From assembly GCA_001600415.1 (NCBI GenBank), contig BCJX01000016.1, positions 225,878 through 289,877 of the forward strand: DNA of 64,000 nucleotides, written 5' to 3'. The position numbers and the translations under genes were made by a program. The stretch is from Pascua guehoae. Taxonomy: Eukaryota > Basidiomycota > Tremellomycetes > Trichosporonales > Trichosporonaceae. This document shows positions 42,170-54,637 of the stretch, in pieces. Position 1 is the first letter of the stretch. Each line of letters begins with the position of its first letter. The notes beneath the pieces were generated by a model that saw only the letters and a list, made by a program, of their open reading frames with translations, was not told where the DNA came from and searched no databases.

Positions 42170-45100
42170 GGTTGGGCCGTGAATGGGACAAGTATCGGGT
42201 GAACGCTGAGCGGCTTGTGATGCTGCGTATAGTGGTGGAGAGACGGGGGAGCAGGGTTTTATACCACTGGGTAATGACAGAGTGGGAGAGTGGGGTTGAT
42301 TGAGTGTTGTGAGACAGCGAGCTGGGAGTTGTCTTGCAGGCAGCGCAGACCGGAGTAAGGTTGCTGATGATGATGAGCCAGACACGCACTGTTGCCTTAT
42401 ACCCGTAGACAATGAGGCCGAACCGAGGGCCGCATCAGAGGGATCGTCCCCGGCGGTCATGGTACGAGAGGTGTGCGTGTGTGTGTATGATGGGCAATGG
42501 ACAAAAGACGCAGTGGCGACGACCTGTTGGGATGGGCGTGATAGCGCTGGGCAGAAGGTGGCCGAGTCAGGGGAAGCGAGACGAGCAAGTCACAGATCAC
42601 AGAGGGCAACTGTGCGTGGGAGCAGAGTGGACGTGCGCGGTGAACGGCTGAAAGTGTGTTGGCAACAGTGGGGACGAGGCAGTGTTGAAAAGAGAATGAG
42701 TTGAGAGGAAGGATGAGGAGCGGATGTAAAGTAGGAGTGTTGACCTGTGGTGGGGAGACTGGCCGAGCTGGTCGCATCATGAGCCAGTAGTGATACCGTG
42801 AAAGCGTGAGATGAGGGACGAGTCATGTGTGATGGGCGACCGTGGCGCCACTTGGAACCTGAGCGGCCATGGGTGGTGGCGTGCATGGCGTGGTCGCCAG
42901 TGGTGGCGGTCTGATACAGGTACACAGGTACAGGGTAGGGTGGTCCTCTCTCTCTCTCACCCGCCCACGGCGCAGAGCAATACAGCTGGACACTGTGGAC
43001 AGGGAGCACGTCATGCACGCCAGCAAGGGAGCAAGGTGGTGGTGACAATCGAGAGTGTCTGTCCGACGCGTCGCAAACGTGGGGGGGTTGAGTCACTGTG
43101 CAGGGTAAATGACCACGCCTCCGGGCCCCACAAGTCATCAACCCTTCGGCTACGTCGGCATGCGGCACCGGCAAGCACGCACGGCAAGCAGAGGCAAGGG
43201 TGTGGGGCCCGAGCGCACATGGGTGCCATGATTGTCCTAATCGGCATCCTCGCTGCCGATATTGGCCTACGGACAGTGCCACTGTACCCTCTTGTTACGT
43301 GTATCCCCGTCAGTTTGAGAGTAGAAGAGAGGCCCAGTGCGGCCAGTGTTTGAGGGACAAGCGGCCGGAACGCGGGGGGGGGGGGGGTCCCACGGGAGTG
43401 GCGAAACGGGCCTGCTTCTGCCAGCGTTATGTTTTTGCTTATTGTCCCCAAGCGCATGGAAGCATGGGACCGTCAAAGGAGGTTTGACTGCTAGTACAGG
43501 GGTGACAGTTTGCTTCTGGTCAGAGCGGACCAAGAAAAGGGGAATGAGGACAAGGTTCCTAGGGGTGACGACCTGCGCTAGTGCCATAAAAGGCGTGCGG
43601 TCAATGCGGTGGCGCATGACGCCTGCAAGACGATATGCAGTGTGGCGCGGCCGTGTGCAGGAGAGTTGCAACACGCAAGACGCAGCAAGGCAGCAAGGTA
43701 GTAGCATGCAGCATGCTGCACATAAGAGGCCAAGAGGGTAGGATTGTGGTGCGGTATGAGGCATGTGGCAGCAATGTGTTGGCCACGTTGGATGGAACGC
43801 CAAACCCCTTCCTTTGGATCCATCTGGACAAGTCTGGCCCGTCTGGGCGCTTTTGCCAAGACCTGCTTCTGCAAAATCTTGTTCCAGAAATCCAGCAGCC
43901 GGCAGCTGGCAGCTGGTAGCTAAAAGCTACAGTAGCTTGTGGCAGGCGGGGTGGCTGGTGGCCGTTGGTGACGGCTGACGGCGGATGAATTATTAGGCAC
44001 GACTGTCCTCATGTCCATCCAGGTGGGCAAGCGAGTAGCGGGCGGTGGCGCGTTCAAGGGTAGAGCGAACAGACCTGACGATTATAGTGACCATGACGTG
44101 TTTGCCCAAGATTCGCGGCAAGGCCAAAGCGGGTGAAGGTATGGTTCTTACAATCTTTCGTCGTTGTTCCAGCACCCGACTAAAATGCCGAGGTTTGTTG
44201 ATGTTTGCAATGTGCAATGGTAGGGTGGTGGTAGATGCGCGCGCGGACCAAGAGTCAAAGCGTCAGTGGGGCGGTGGTAGATGAACCGTGCATTCCGTTG
44301 CAGAGGGGCCTGTGCAACCAGTATCCTTCTGGGCACGGTGATCGTACCCCCCCCCCGGCTGTCGCTTATGTTTTGTTTCCTTCCTTCTTTTTTTTTTTTT
44401 TTTCCTCCGCGGTCCCGTGGCCCCTGCTGTCCATGCCATGGTTCCATGGGCAACAATGCCACAAGTGACATACCTTCTTACCCAACCAGCCGAATACCGA
44501 CAGTGGCCGTGCATGTCCTAACAAGAGCTCCCATTCGCCGGTTGCCACTGGCCGCAGGTCTTTCTCAATACGAGATTACGAGATTAAAACAAAAGCTCGT
44601 CGGCACAGGTACACCACCGGCTCGCCGGTGCATCAACACGCAATAGCTAGTGCGCAGAAACACAGCCTCTGTAACTCATGGTCCCCAGTTCCAGATTGTT
44701 CTCACTTGAAACGCTTGCGAATCACCTGCGCATTACAAAATGTGCGATGCTGTCGGACATGGCGTGCGACCAGGCAGACCTTGTGCATCTTGTGACTTGT
44801 GTGGTGGCGTGCACTAGCAAACCCAAAGACCAAAGGGCCCCTCCTTGGATCTCGCCTGCTCGCGAGCAGTTTCAAAGGCCGCGGTTGTAGAAGGGTATGG
44901 GCGTATGGGGCCACGGGCGTGCGAGCTCGAAGAACTTTAGGGGCCTAGCGACCATTCCCATAGCCGTGTTGCAGCTTGTCACAATGAGTCTCTCCGCCAC
45001 AATGAATCTCGCAGGCCCGCATACCATGATCGGTCGAGACATTGAGTGCGGCGGCACGCACAGGCACCGGGAACAAAAGCGGATGCGCGCCAAAGGGCCA

Positions 45101-45525
45101 GGGTACAGGCTGTGTCATGTTCCGCGCACTGGTCTGTTAAGAATTAAGAAGCATGCTGTGCATCAGGGCCCAAAGGCTCGAGCTTGGGCTTGTATTTTTG
45201 GGGGGTTGGCGAGGCAATAATATGACCCGTGCTGTGACTGATGGTTCGGAGGGCGTCGATGACAAGGCCTGTTGGGCGGGTTGGGTTTTATCCCTCTTAT
45301 CTGGACAGGTTCACGAGGTGAAACATGGGTTATCCACAACGGATATCCGGGATCACCTCGTGCAACAACACGTCATTTATCCACTTGGCCAAGCGGGACC
45401 AAATCCACTAGCAGTGCCACTCCAGCGTCATCATCACCCAGGTACCGACATCTCGGTCAACCAATGTCCTCGCTCGACGCGTCCGCCGCCACCATTCATC
45501 CCACGATATCATATCAAACATACCC
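42170..45525. other. Large gene-poor region with homopolymer runs
   Basis: 3.4 kb with no gene I can support. It contains a 14-base G run at 43374-43387, a 10-base C run at 44347-44356, and a 16-base T run at 44388-44403. Reading frames overlap on both strands, are short, and lack domains or credible splice partners. An unrecognised non-coding RNA cannot be excluded. The right end serves as promoter for the large telobox gene. Confidence 0.5.
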
Positions 45526-48500
45526 ATGGATCGCAACGCCAACGCTCAAGCGGGCCCGTCGCGAATCCCCGATGTGCCATTACGACGTTCGGCGCGGCGG
45601 CGCGGCGCATCACAGGGCCTCGAGAGCGAGAGTGAGGGTGGAGCCGCAATGCGAGGAACGTCAACTACCAAGCGCCGGCGGACGACACGGTCTCGTCCAG
45701 CTGCAACCGCAACTACGCATATGGCGGCGCGCATAGATACAGTCACCGAAGAGGCGTCAATAATCATTACACCGCCAAACGGCGGTAGTCACCGGAATAA
45801 GGAAGCTCCAAATCTCACTGGAGCGAGCGGGAGCGGAAGTAGAATAGACATTTCGGGAACCAGACAATCCAAGAATACAACATCCAGCGCGAGCAGGACG
45901 GCGAACGTTGACGCAAGACCAACATCTACTCCTCCCCAGCCCCGTGATCTTGAGCGCGTCGGCTCCAGCGGCTCTCCTCACTCGCCCAGATCGGCCCGCT
46001 CCCCGAGCGCTCGCCGGCGCCACCCGTCGACTGGTTTCCTCGCGTCGCCATTCAACTCGCCGCGGAGACCACGCGTCCGCCCATCACTCTTACGGGAGGT
46101 TCCTCTGGGAATGTCACTCGAATTCCGCGCAGAGATGATTACGAATTGCGCAAACGATGTGCTAGGGAGGCTGTTCGCGGCTGATCTCGACATGCAGGAT
46201 GACGACCAGGAGGAAGACGAGCTGCAAGCTTGGACAGGGCTACAAAGTGGGTCTGACGAAGAGATGATATCTCGAACACTTGACGATGGCAAAATCCCAT
46301 ACATGGCCTTTTTGTTGACACCCAGATAACCTCTACAACTACCTCTTCGCTTCGCACGTGCTCTTTCCCGACGCCGAGGATGTGCTGAGTCATTTGCGCC
46401 CGGGACTCCGAAACTACGAGCACGTCGAGTATCTGCGCACATCGCTCCAGCGCGTCGACTTGGCTACCCTCTTGTGGGTTATTGTGCGCCCCGAGAACGC
46501 CTACGAGCTTCTTCCCGCACCCGACCGCGACCCGACGCAGGGCAAAGGTCGAATGCGCGAGTCATTACTCGTCGCTGGCAATGTGGAGAGGAGGAACCGC
46601 GTCCTAATCCAGGCATGGAAGGCGTGGTGGCGCATTCTTCCGATCTCGGAAACTGCCATCCAACTCTGGCTTGATTTGGCGACTCATGTGGGTGATTATG
46701 ACCATGGATGACGCTGACTCGCACAGATTGTCCTGTTCTGGCAATGTGCCTCGATTGACCCCCCGCAGCGCCCCAATCCCTCCTATGCTCCTGTTCCAGA
46801 AGGGCTTGGAGAGCAGCTTTTCTCTCCACACGCCCTGGGCAGATATGCCCCGCACTTGAGCGAGGAAGACCATACACACTGGAGGAAGGTGTGGACAGCT
46901 CTCGCGACAGAGCGTGAGCAGGATGTATGTATCCGGTCGGTGAGCAGTGCTGACACTGCAGCTCAGTAGCAATCGCCGTCACGCCACGCTGCGCCGAACG
47001 TACAACTTTGCCGACTTTCGAGACTCGTTCCGAGATTTTGTCGACCGTGAGATTCAGCCAACCAACGAGGCCGACCGCATGTCTGCTGTCTCGGCCCAGA
47101 CTGAGGGCATGCCACAAGCGTTCGATACGCGCTCAGAGACGAGCAGCCGCGAGGCCGTCCGCGCTATCGAGGCCCAGGTGGTTGAGGAAACGGTCGAGAC
47201 GCTAGAGACTGCCGAAGTCGTCGCTGTGCAGGAGACCGGAGCTGGGACACCGCGAATTGCAATCGGCAATCAACTTATCTTTCCCGTTCCAGAAGGAGAA
47301 CAGCTGGTCCCTGCTAATGAGCGCGTCCCCTCCACCGATGGGGTCCAGCGAGGATCGGAACTCGTGGATCTCGAAGCGCTCGCAAGCCTTCGGGCGTCAC
47401 CTGATGAACCACCTGTCCAACCAACGGACGAGGTTCAGCCGGGTTCAAACATGGTCGACCTGGAAGCTCTTGCCAGCCTTCGGAATATGGACGACGAATA
47501 CTGGCTTGCGGCTCCACCAGTCGCTGCGGGAGTCAGTCCAAAGACACCATACACCCCGACGCCCGGGGACGAGTGGGCGATTCGCGATACGCCTGGTGGG
47601 ACACTGCACGCCCGACGACAGGGTTCGGGGTTACGCGTCGGCTTTGTGTTTGGCGCGCGTCAGCCGGACGCGGAGCAGATCGGGTGGGATAGCGACGAAA
47701 GTACGCCCCGCCAGCGGAAGTCTCAAGCGCCTGCGGACGGGTCTCCACGAAGCCGCAGTGTCCGTGCGGACATAGGACTCGAGATGGATATAGACGACGA
47801 TGTCCTTCCACACGAGTCCCAGCTTGCACCACGGGATAAAGCCGAGGACGACGATGATGCCGACATCCTCCCATCAGAGTCCCAGCTGGCTCCAGCAACA
47901 ATGAACGAAACTCAGTCTCAGCGAATGCGAAGTTCGAGTCCGCCAGTTGAAGACGACGGAGACATCATCCCATCAGACTCGCAGTTGATGCCGCCGGACG
48001 AGAGCGCGGACGAGAGCGACAATGATGGCGATGGGGACCAAGCGCCAAAGATTGCAGATGACAACAGCCTCGTCCCCGACCCCGACGTGACTCTCCAACC
48101 TTCATCTGAGACGGATGGGCCTGTGCAACAATCTGTCTACGACTACGATTCCGACAACTCATTTCTCGTGGCCGCAGCCGAGGTCGAGCACGAAGACGCA
48201 ATGTTCGCCGCTACCGACGATGACGAGGATATGCTTCCCACTGCGTCCCAGCTGGGGCACTACTCGTCGGACGCGTCGTACTCGTCGGATGAGGAACCGG
48301 ACAACGAACAGGATGACAGTCATGACGCTGCCTTGCGTGCCCAAGCCGCAGCTACTGATGACGAGGATGGTGAAGATCTCGACGATATCCTTCCTGGAGC
48401 ATTACACTTCCAGGGTGATGTCAGCTACAGCCAGGACGAGAGCGACCATGATGAGCGGCTGTCCGAGGTCGGGAACGAACGTCACGACCATGTGATCAGG

Positions 48501-51081
48501 GGCGAGCATCAAGCCAACGAGGCCGAGCGTGATGATGTCGCCGTTCACAGCAGGGCCGTTGGCAGCAGCGCCGCAGATCACGACGTAAACGACCGCACCA
48601 GCCCCAATGGCCAGAACGCTCTGCACTCCTCGAATCCTGCGCTGCACTCGTCGCTACCTGTACCCCGCTCATCGTCATCTGCACCTCAACCTCGCTCCAA
48701 TCAACCTGGCGCTCGTGGGCGCCAACATATGCCCGACACGAACGGCAACGGGATGGATGTGGACACCGTGGTCGCTCCGCCGTCCGCCCAACCGCAACGC
48801 CCAGACGTCGCGTCCGAAGACGAGGCAGAGACTGAGCCAGTCGATCTACCCGTGCAATCCTCCAGCGGTCAACAATTAACTCCTCCTCCAGCGTCCCAAC
48901 CCGTACCGGCGCTCCCAACACCCACGCAGAACGACGTCCGCGGACGTGTATCGGATGCTGCTGAGCTGACCGAGTTTGCCCCCGCAGACCGGCTCGATCT
49001 TGCCGAGGACCAGTGGCTCGGCCTTGGTCGTCCTCGTGAGCGGGGCCAGAAGCGGCTTCGCGGACCGAGAAAAGAGCGGCGGCAAAATGCGGAGCAAGGG
49101 AACGCGCATGTACGGGCCGTCGAGGAGGTGCCCGTGGAGCGTCCTGCTGAGGAAGACGAAGAAGAGATGGAAGAGGAGGAGGAGAGGGTCTTTGACGAAG
49201 ACAAAACCAATGGAGACGTGGGGCACGTGGCGGAGGATGAGGAAGAGAACGGCGCTGAGGACGAGGCAGAGGGCGTCGACTGGGGTGACCTCGACGTCAG
49301 CGTGATTTCGGCCAAGTCTGAGTCTGCCTCCAACTCTGGCCACACGGTGTCCGACCACGATTCCGAACCCGAACTGCTGAGCCGCGAGGAGCTCTTTGAA
49401 CGCATGCTCATGACCGACGTTGACGGCCGTCCGTTCCTCCCGCACCCGGACCACCGCATCCCCGCAGGTCACCGCCCAAACGCAAACGGTGGGCGTGGCC
49501 CCAAACAACGATGGACAGTCGCCGAGATGGTCCTCCTGTGGCGCACGGTCCAGCGCACACCATACGAAGAAGAATACCCCGCCGCCGTTGTGGCGTACCT
49601 CTATGGGCCCCAGGGTATCAAGACTCAGGACCTGGCGCGCTTCACTGTCCAGAATATCAAGGACAAGTTGCGCCAGATGATCGAGAAGCGACTCAGGCAC
49701 GGCCTGCCTGTCGAAGGGCGGGCACGTCGGTTTCTGCCACAGGTGCACGAGTTGCGACAGGCGCATGATCACGAGCGCATGGAGTACCTCGCGGAGCTGG
49801 AGGAGCAGGAGCAGGAGCAGGAGCAGGAGCGTGAGCGGGAAGAGGAAGATGAAACGGAGGACGAGGACGAGGAAGAGGAAGAGGACGTGTTTGTGGACGC
49901 CGACGACGGACGTGCGTGGCATGATGAAGCCGACGATGAGGCCGATGGTGATCAAGGCGTCTACGAAGATGAACAAGACGACGAAGAACAACAAAGCCGT
50001 CTTGACGTCGACGAAGAACAACAAAGCCGTCTTGACGTCGACGAAGAGCAACAAAGCCGTCTTGACGTCGACGACCAAGCCAACGGGCACCCGGTCGAGC
50101 ATTCCACCGAGCCCCTCTCGTCCCCGACTCACGCTACATGGCGCGTCGACCCGACATCACGCGTCGCCGTCGACGAACGAGACGAATTGGACTCGTCCGA
50201 CCCCGACTCTGATGAAATACAGCACCGTCCAGACCCAGTACCTCTATTCATGCCCCGGCACTCAACCTCGGACTCGGACTCTGACCTGTCCTCCAACTCG
50301 ATCGCGGATTACCGCATAATACCCAAGCGCAAGCGACAGTTCCCACCTCCCGTGAGTTTGTTGACGCGACGCTAGCTGACGATGGCAGTTTGAAGTCCCT
50401 GTACCCGCGCGCAAACGGCCCCGCCCGAGGCGTCGATCGGGACTCACCACCTCTGACTCGGACTCGGACTCGGACTCGGCCCGCCAACCACTCGCGTCGA
50501 AGCGCAAAGTCGGCGCCCCGCACTCGCCCACAACGACGCCGTCCAAGCAGCGTTCTCGAACAAACACCAGCGGGCCTTATGGACGGAGACTTCGCTTTGC
50601 GGGCGTCGAGATCCCGTTACGGGTCAAGCGGGCGCGGGTCAAGCGGACTCGGGGTGTATCGCAGGGTGGACACAACGGTGTGCGCGGAACCGTGCGTGGG
50701 GTCGACAAGGGACTTGCCGACGAGGACGAGAACGAAGACAGGGACGGAGACGAGAATGCGCACGAGGACGCGCACGAGATCGCGCATGAGAATGGACGCG
50801 GGGCAGACAAGACGGAAGGTGACGAGTCGGAGGAAGACGACGGGGTCGAGGACGCGCACGACAAGCGAGGAGATGTGCGCATGGGTGCGAGCGCGGACGC
50901 GAATGAGGCCGAGGAAGAAGCTCAGGACGAGGATGCCGACATGGCCGACATGGCCGAGGACATTGGATCAAAGGATGCGGCAGCGGACAGTGCCGAGAAG
51001 GAAGCAGAGTCAGCAGAGACAGCAGTACGCCGCGCCTTAATTCGGGGCAGGGTGCTGGATACGCCAACCCATGTTGTATAG
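45526..51081 (+). CDS. Large acidic protein with a TBF1-like telobox Myb domain
   Basis: 1787 residues from five exons: 45526-46246, 46326-46687, 46727-46924, 46962-50351, 50389-51081. Residues 1-200 are basic and Ser/Arg-rich. Residues ~215-430 form a helical region (EFRAEMITNCANDVLGRLF; YLFASHVLFPDAEDVLSHL; AIQLWLDLATHIVLFWQCAS) that could be a TRF-homology-like domain. Residues ~450-1230 are very acidic and disordered, with a duplicated VDLEALASLR segment and a repeated LPxxSQL motif. At ~1276-1350 lies a Myb/SANT-like domain: QRWTVAEMVLLWRTV, AYLYGPQGIKTQDLARF and VQNIKDKLRQMIEKRL, whose last part resembles the telobox LKDKxRN of Tbf1/Taz1-type proteins, including the preceding YGPxG. After it come Glu-rich and 30-bp repeat segments and a basic then acidic C-terminus with KRKV- and RPRRR-type clusters. 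A telomere or subtelomere/promoter DNA-binding role is inferred. Size is far above the usual 500-800 residues. Confidence 0.62.
49981..50070 (+). repeat. Three tandem copies of a 30-bp coding repeat
   Basis: Copies at 49981-50010, 50011-50040 and 50041-50070 differ by a single base (A to G in copy three). Each adds ten residues with the period EEQQSRLDVD to the telobox protein. The near identity indicates recent expansion. Confidence 0.95.
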
Positions 51082-51551
51082 CTGTAGAATAATGTACTTT
51101 ATTGTGCATGCGGTGGGTGCTCTAATTCCTGTGCTGTATGTGAGATTTCAAGCTGAGGGCGTCCTGTTTGGACGGGGTTACTCGACGCAAGGCGTCTACT
51201 CACGGGAACGTTTGGCGTAGTGTTAGGTACCCTTGTCGAGGTCGTGCGATTCACGAGCTCACGAGTCCCCGTGCCCCCGTGCGGCCGATGTGCAGCGATG
51301 TCTCTTCCGACGACGCTTCGTGTTCCACTCGCGCCTCCAACGACATTCCGTCTACCACACGTTACCTCGTTGCGCTTCAACCCCAAACCCTCCGCCACAG
51401 ACTCGGACATCACCTCGGACATCCACACACTCGGACATCCAATCCTGCGCGTCTCCTGTCCCTCCAACCACCTATCACTGGACAGGCCGCACCACCTCAC
51501 GCATGGAAAACACAAAAAGATGCCATCCGGGCGGCGCTACAACAAGCCAGC

Positions 51552-52052
51552 CTACAACTCTGCCTTGCGCAGTATCTTCTTCTTTGCGCGGAACACGGAA
51601 AAGCGCGCATTGGTAGATAGGTCCTTTACGTTGCGCTTGAACTGGTCGCGCACTTCGGGTCTGGGGCGTTAGTCTTGTCGAAAAAAACGAAGGGGGAGGG
51701 GGGGAGAGCTGGGCGGAATGGGGGTGGAGAGCCGGTGGTTGGGGTAGACATGACGCTGCGGTGTATAGATGGGGCTGGTCTAGCTGTAGCTGGGTGACGT
51801 GCAGTACGGCAAGGTCGCCAAGACGGCGATCGGATTGGGCCGCGCCGAGACATGCGTGGCGCAGACTATGACGTCTAGACCGGCCAATACTCGAAGGTCT
51901 ACGCCTTGGACTGCGCATAGCAGGACTCTGTCCCGTACGCAGCAGCGACGCCCATTGTCACCTCTGTCGCGCGCCAGTCGGCCGCAGCACAAGCTACTGC
52001 AGCTCTCACGCTAGCCTTCTTCCAGCGCCGCAGCGGCTTGGATACGCCCATG
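51552..52052 (-). CDS. Possible small spliced gene (incomplete model)
   Basis: Weak evidence only. On the minus strand the segment 51552-51660 follows a good acceptor (ACTAACGCCCCAG) and encodes a basic C-terminus (PEVRDQFKRNVKDLS then FRAKKKILRKAEL, stop). An ATG at 52052 opens MGVSKPLRRWKKAS followed by a GTGAGA donor. I could not join the two with intervening exons in one frame, so neither the exon chain nor the function is established. It may be a small mitochondrial-type or nuclear basic protein, or not a gene at all. Confidence 0.25.
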
Positions 52053-52138
52053 GCAACTCTGCTCTTACGCGCCCCTCACACGCTCTCGCACGTCCACGTG
52101 CCCACACGCTCTCGCCCACAGCCCATCCTGGCTAGAAC

Positions 52139-54637
52139 TCACCGCCACTCCTCTTCGCGCCCGCCGAGATTGCCGTGTTTCCCACCCCACTCGCGGGGGC
52201 GGTAGAGGTCCTTGTCCTCTGTGGTGACGCGGAGGGAGCGGTCGCCCTTTGCCCAGCGCGAGGGCACGTATCCGCCGCCCGTCTCCTCGATAATGGCCGA
52301 CGTCGTGTGGGTGCTCTCGTGATATCCGCCCGTGCCCGCCGCGCTGCCCGATGTGATCGAGAGCGAGTCGCGCGTCTTGATGGTGGGCGGGACGGCGCCG
52401 GAAATGCTCGTGGGCCCGCGCGAGACGCCATACTTGCTCGCGCTGCCGCTGGCGTTGCGGATCACGTGGTCGTGCGACTGGATGCGCGTCGAGGGCCCGT
52501 TGGGCGGGAAGATGATGCGCGGGTCGTCGTCGGCGACAATCTGGGCGCGTTAGTGGGTCCGCACGTACGACTCGGGTAGCCATTGTGCTTGGTAGCCGTG
52601 GCGATGCGAGTATCTTGGTGTATCTCTGGCCACTTCTACCTTTGACAGTCTTGCTCAAACTCACCTCAATGTCAGGCAGGATCCGCGACCGGCTGCTCGC
52701 AGCCACATGTGCCGGCGCCGTGTCGTATGCCAACCCGCCCGACGTTGTCTTTCCGGCCCGGAGATGCCTGCGCTCGCGCTCCTCGCGCCGCTTGGCCTGT
52801 GCTGGCGTTTCTGGAAACGATTGTTCTCGTGGCCGCTCCACTGGCTTGGCCCTACGTGATCCGTGGCCGTCAGAGCTCCTCGAACTCTCGCCGCTCAGGA
52901 CGGATTCGGCGCGGATCCGCGACGACGCCAGCGAGTGCGCCACGACGGGTGGCGCGCGTGGTGGTCCTGCGTCAAAGCCAGTAATGCGTGTCGCGCCCGA
53001 GGGCGCACGCTCAATCCTGCTCTTGGACGATGCAGGCTTGGATTTGGGCCTGGCAATGCCGTTGGGACCGCTCAAGCCATCGCGCGGCGTCGCGCCCTTG
53101 ACCACAATGGAGGGCGGTTTGGCCAATGTCGGCGTCTGCACCGACGCCCGCGGCGTGTCGTCGCCACCGTCATATGGGGGCGGCCCGGGTTCTGGGCCAC
53201 TGTGGAGTTCTAATTCTGGCTCTGCAAACTCATCCGACTCGTATGTCTCGCCCGAGTGTGTTGTCGGAAACGTGTCGGCATACTCGTCGTCGTCTTCGTC
53301 TTCGTCGTCTTCTTCTTCGTCGCGAGTCTCTGGGAGTCTTGAGCTCTGCCTCGCCCGCATGTCGGGAGAATGCAGCCCTTCTGGCGTCGTCTCGGTGTGT
53401 TTTCGTGGCGACTCGTCGGGCCCAGTACTGCTCGTCCCTCGCGCAGAGTGTCTTGTGTTGTACGACGAGCCAGACATTGTACTTCCCGCTTTACTAGTGG
53501 TCCGCTCGCGATCAAAGGTGGGCGATAACGACGACGGAAGCTGGTGCTGGCTCAATCGCGAATGTGTTCGTGCCGGGGCCAGGCTGTATGTGTCCTCGGC
53601 CCCCGAGCGGATACTGGGCGTGGCGCGCCCGCTCATAAACCCACTCGCCCGATCGCTCATGATACTTCTCCGCCGCGCAGCCACCATGCCCGAGACCTCG
53701 TCCAGCTGCCTGCGCTCCTGGACGAGCCGGCGGTGGATTTCCCGCTGCTCGCGGTCCATTTCATCGGGCACCTCGCGCCCGTCAAAGCTGCGGCGCAAGT
53801 CTGGCCCCGCAGAGTCCGAGCTACCTTCCGAGCTCTCAGAGTCGATCGAAGCTCGTCTCCCCGCCCCGCCGCCAAACGCGCTTCGGCGCTGTGACTTGCG
53901 CCGCGACACTTTCGAGACGGCTGCGAATGGGTCGTACTCGGTGTCGTGTAGCCGCCCATTCGAATCAATGTAGACACCGCCGAGGGCACCTCCGCGGCGC
54001 GACGACGCCGCATCGGCGCGCAAGTTGGCAACAGAGCCAGAGCTCCGGACGTTGTCGTCCCTCTCCTTGTCCTTTTTACGCGACAGGGCACTGAGACCGC
54101 CAGCTGTTCGGACAGAAGATAGCCTGCTCGGCCCGGCTACGCTGTTGGTGTCGTCGTCGCCATAGATGCTCGACTTGTATCCTGGCTCGAGAATGTGCTC
54201 CAACTCTGCCTTTTGCCCTGCGCGCGCTTGCTCCTTGTTCTTCCGGCCCAACTGGAATGCTGGCGGCAGCGGGGAGAATGAAGACGAAGGGTGTGGGTCG
54301 TGCATTGCTTGTCGCTTGAAATGCAACTCGGCATAGGCTGTTGTTGTCAGCAAGGTAGACTACGTATGGTATCGCGACCAATAGCACAAATGGAGGGTTC
54401 CATGGGTCACCACAGCCCATGGGTTGAATGGCCGCCGCAGTCGCGCGCCAACCAGACGAATCAATAATGCTCACATGGGCGGTACGTCTTGACCGTGTGT
54501 ATTGGCTCTGCGGGAGGCACATAACGTTGTGCCCCGCTGCGAGAAGCCGCATAGGGCGCCGAGCCCGCAGCGCTGAGGCCTTCGGCATTGTGCTCGACGT
54601 CCTTGTATGACCGGGACGGGCGGTTTAGCAATCCCAT
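52139..54637 (-). CDS. Unrecognised Ser/Arg-rich disordered protein
   Basis: 745 residues; minus-strand exons 54475-54637, 52665-54337 and 52139-52540. The start at 54637 gives MGLLNRPSRSYKDVEHNAEG; an in-frame ATG 27 bases upstream (54664) is possible. After the first splice come YAELHFKRQAMHDPHP, KAELEHILEPGYKSSIYG and the distinctive GGVYIDSNGRLHDTEYDPFA, which looks like the best conserved block. A short charged coiled-coil-like stretch (DEMDREQREIHRRLVQERRQ) follows. The rest is Ser/Arg/Pro-rich with an acidic run (EEEDDEDEDDDEYAD) and a PPPYDGGDD that offers a PPxY-like element. It ends in REEEWR. I recognise similar uncharacterised proteins in Tremellomycetes only by general appearance. 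The function is unknown; a cortical or cytoskeletal scaffold is one guess from the composition. Confidence 0.65.

Noticed and set aside
44890..45220. 107-codon plus-strand frame and its antisense as an rRNA or gene remnant
   Set aside because: No match to rRNA core sequences that I could recognise and no protein domain.
49981..50070. Possible CRISPR-like array
   Set aside because: The 30-bp units are directly adjacent with no spacers and lie inside a eukaryotic coding exon.
52081..52142. An additional 3' exon for the minus-strand disordered protein after EEEWR
   Set aside because: A GTGAGT is present, but the frame already ends in TGA at 52139-52141 and downstream candidates give only one or two codons or poor sequence.
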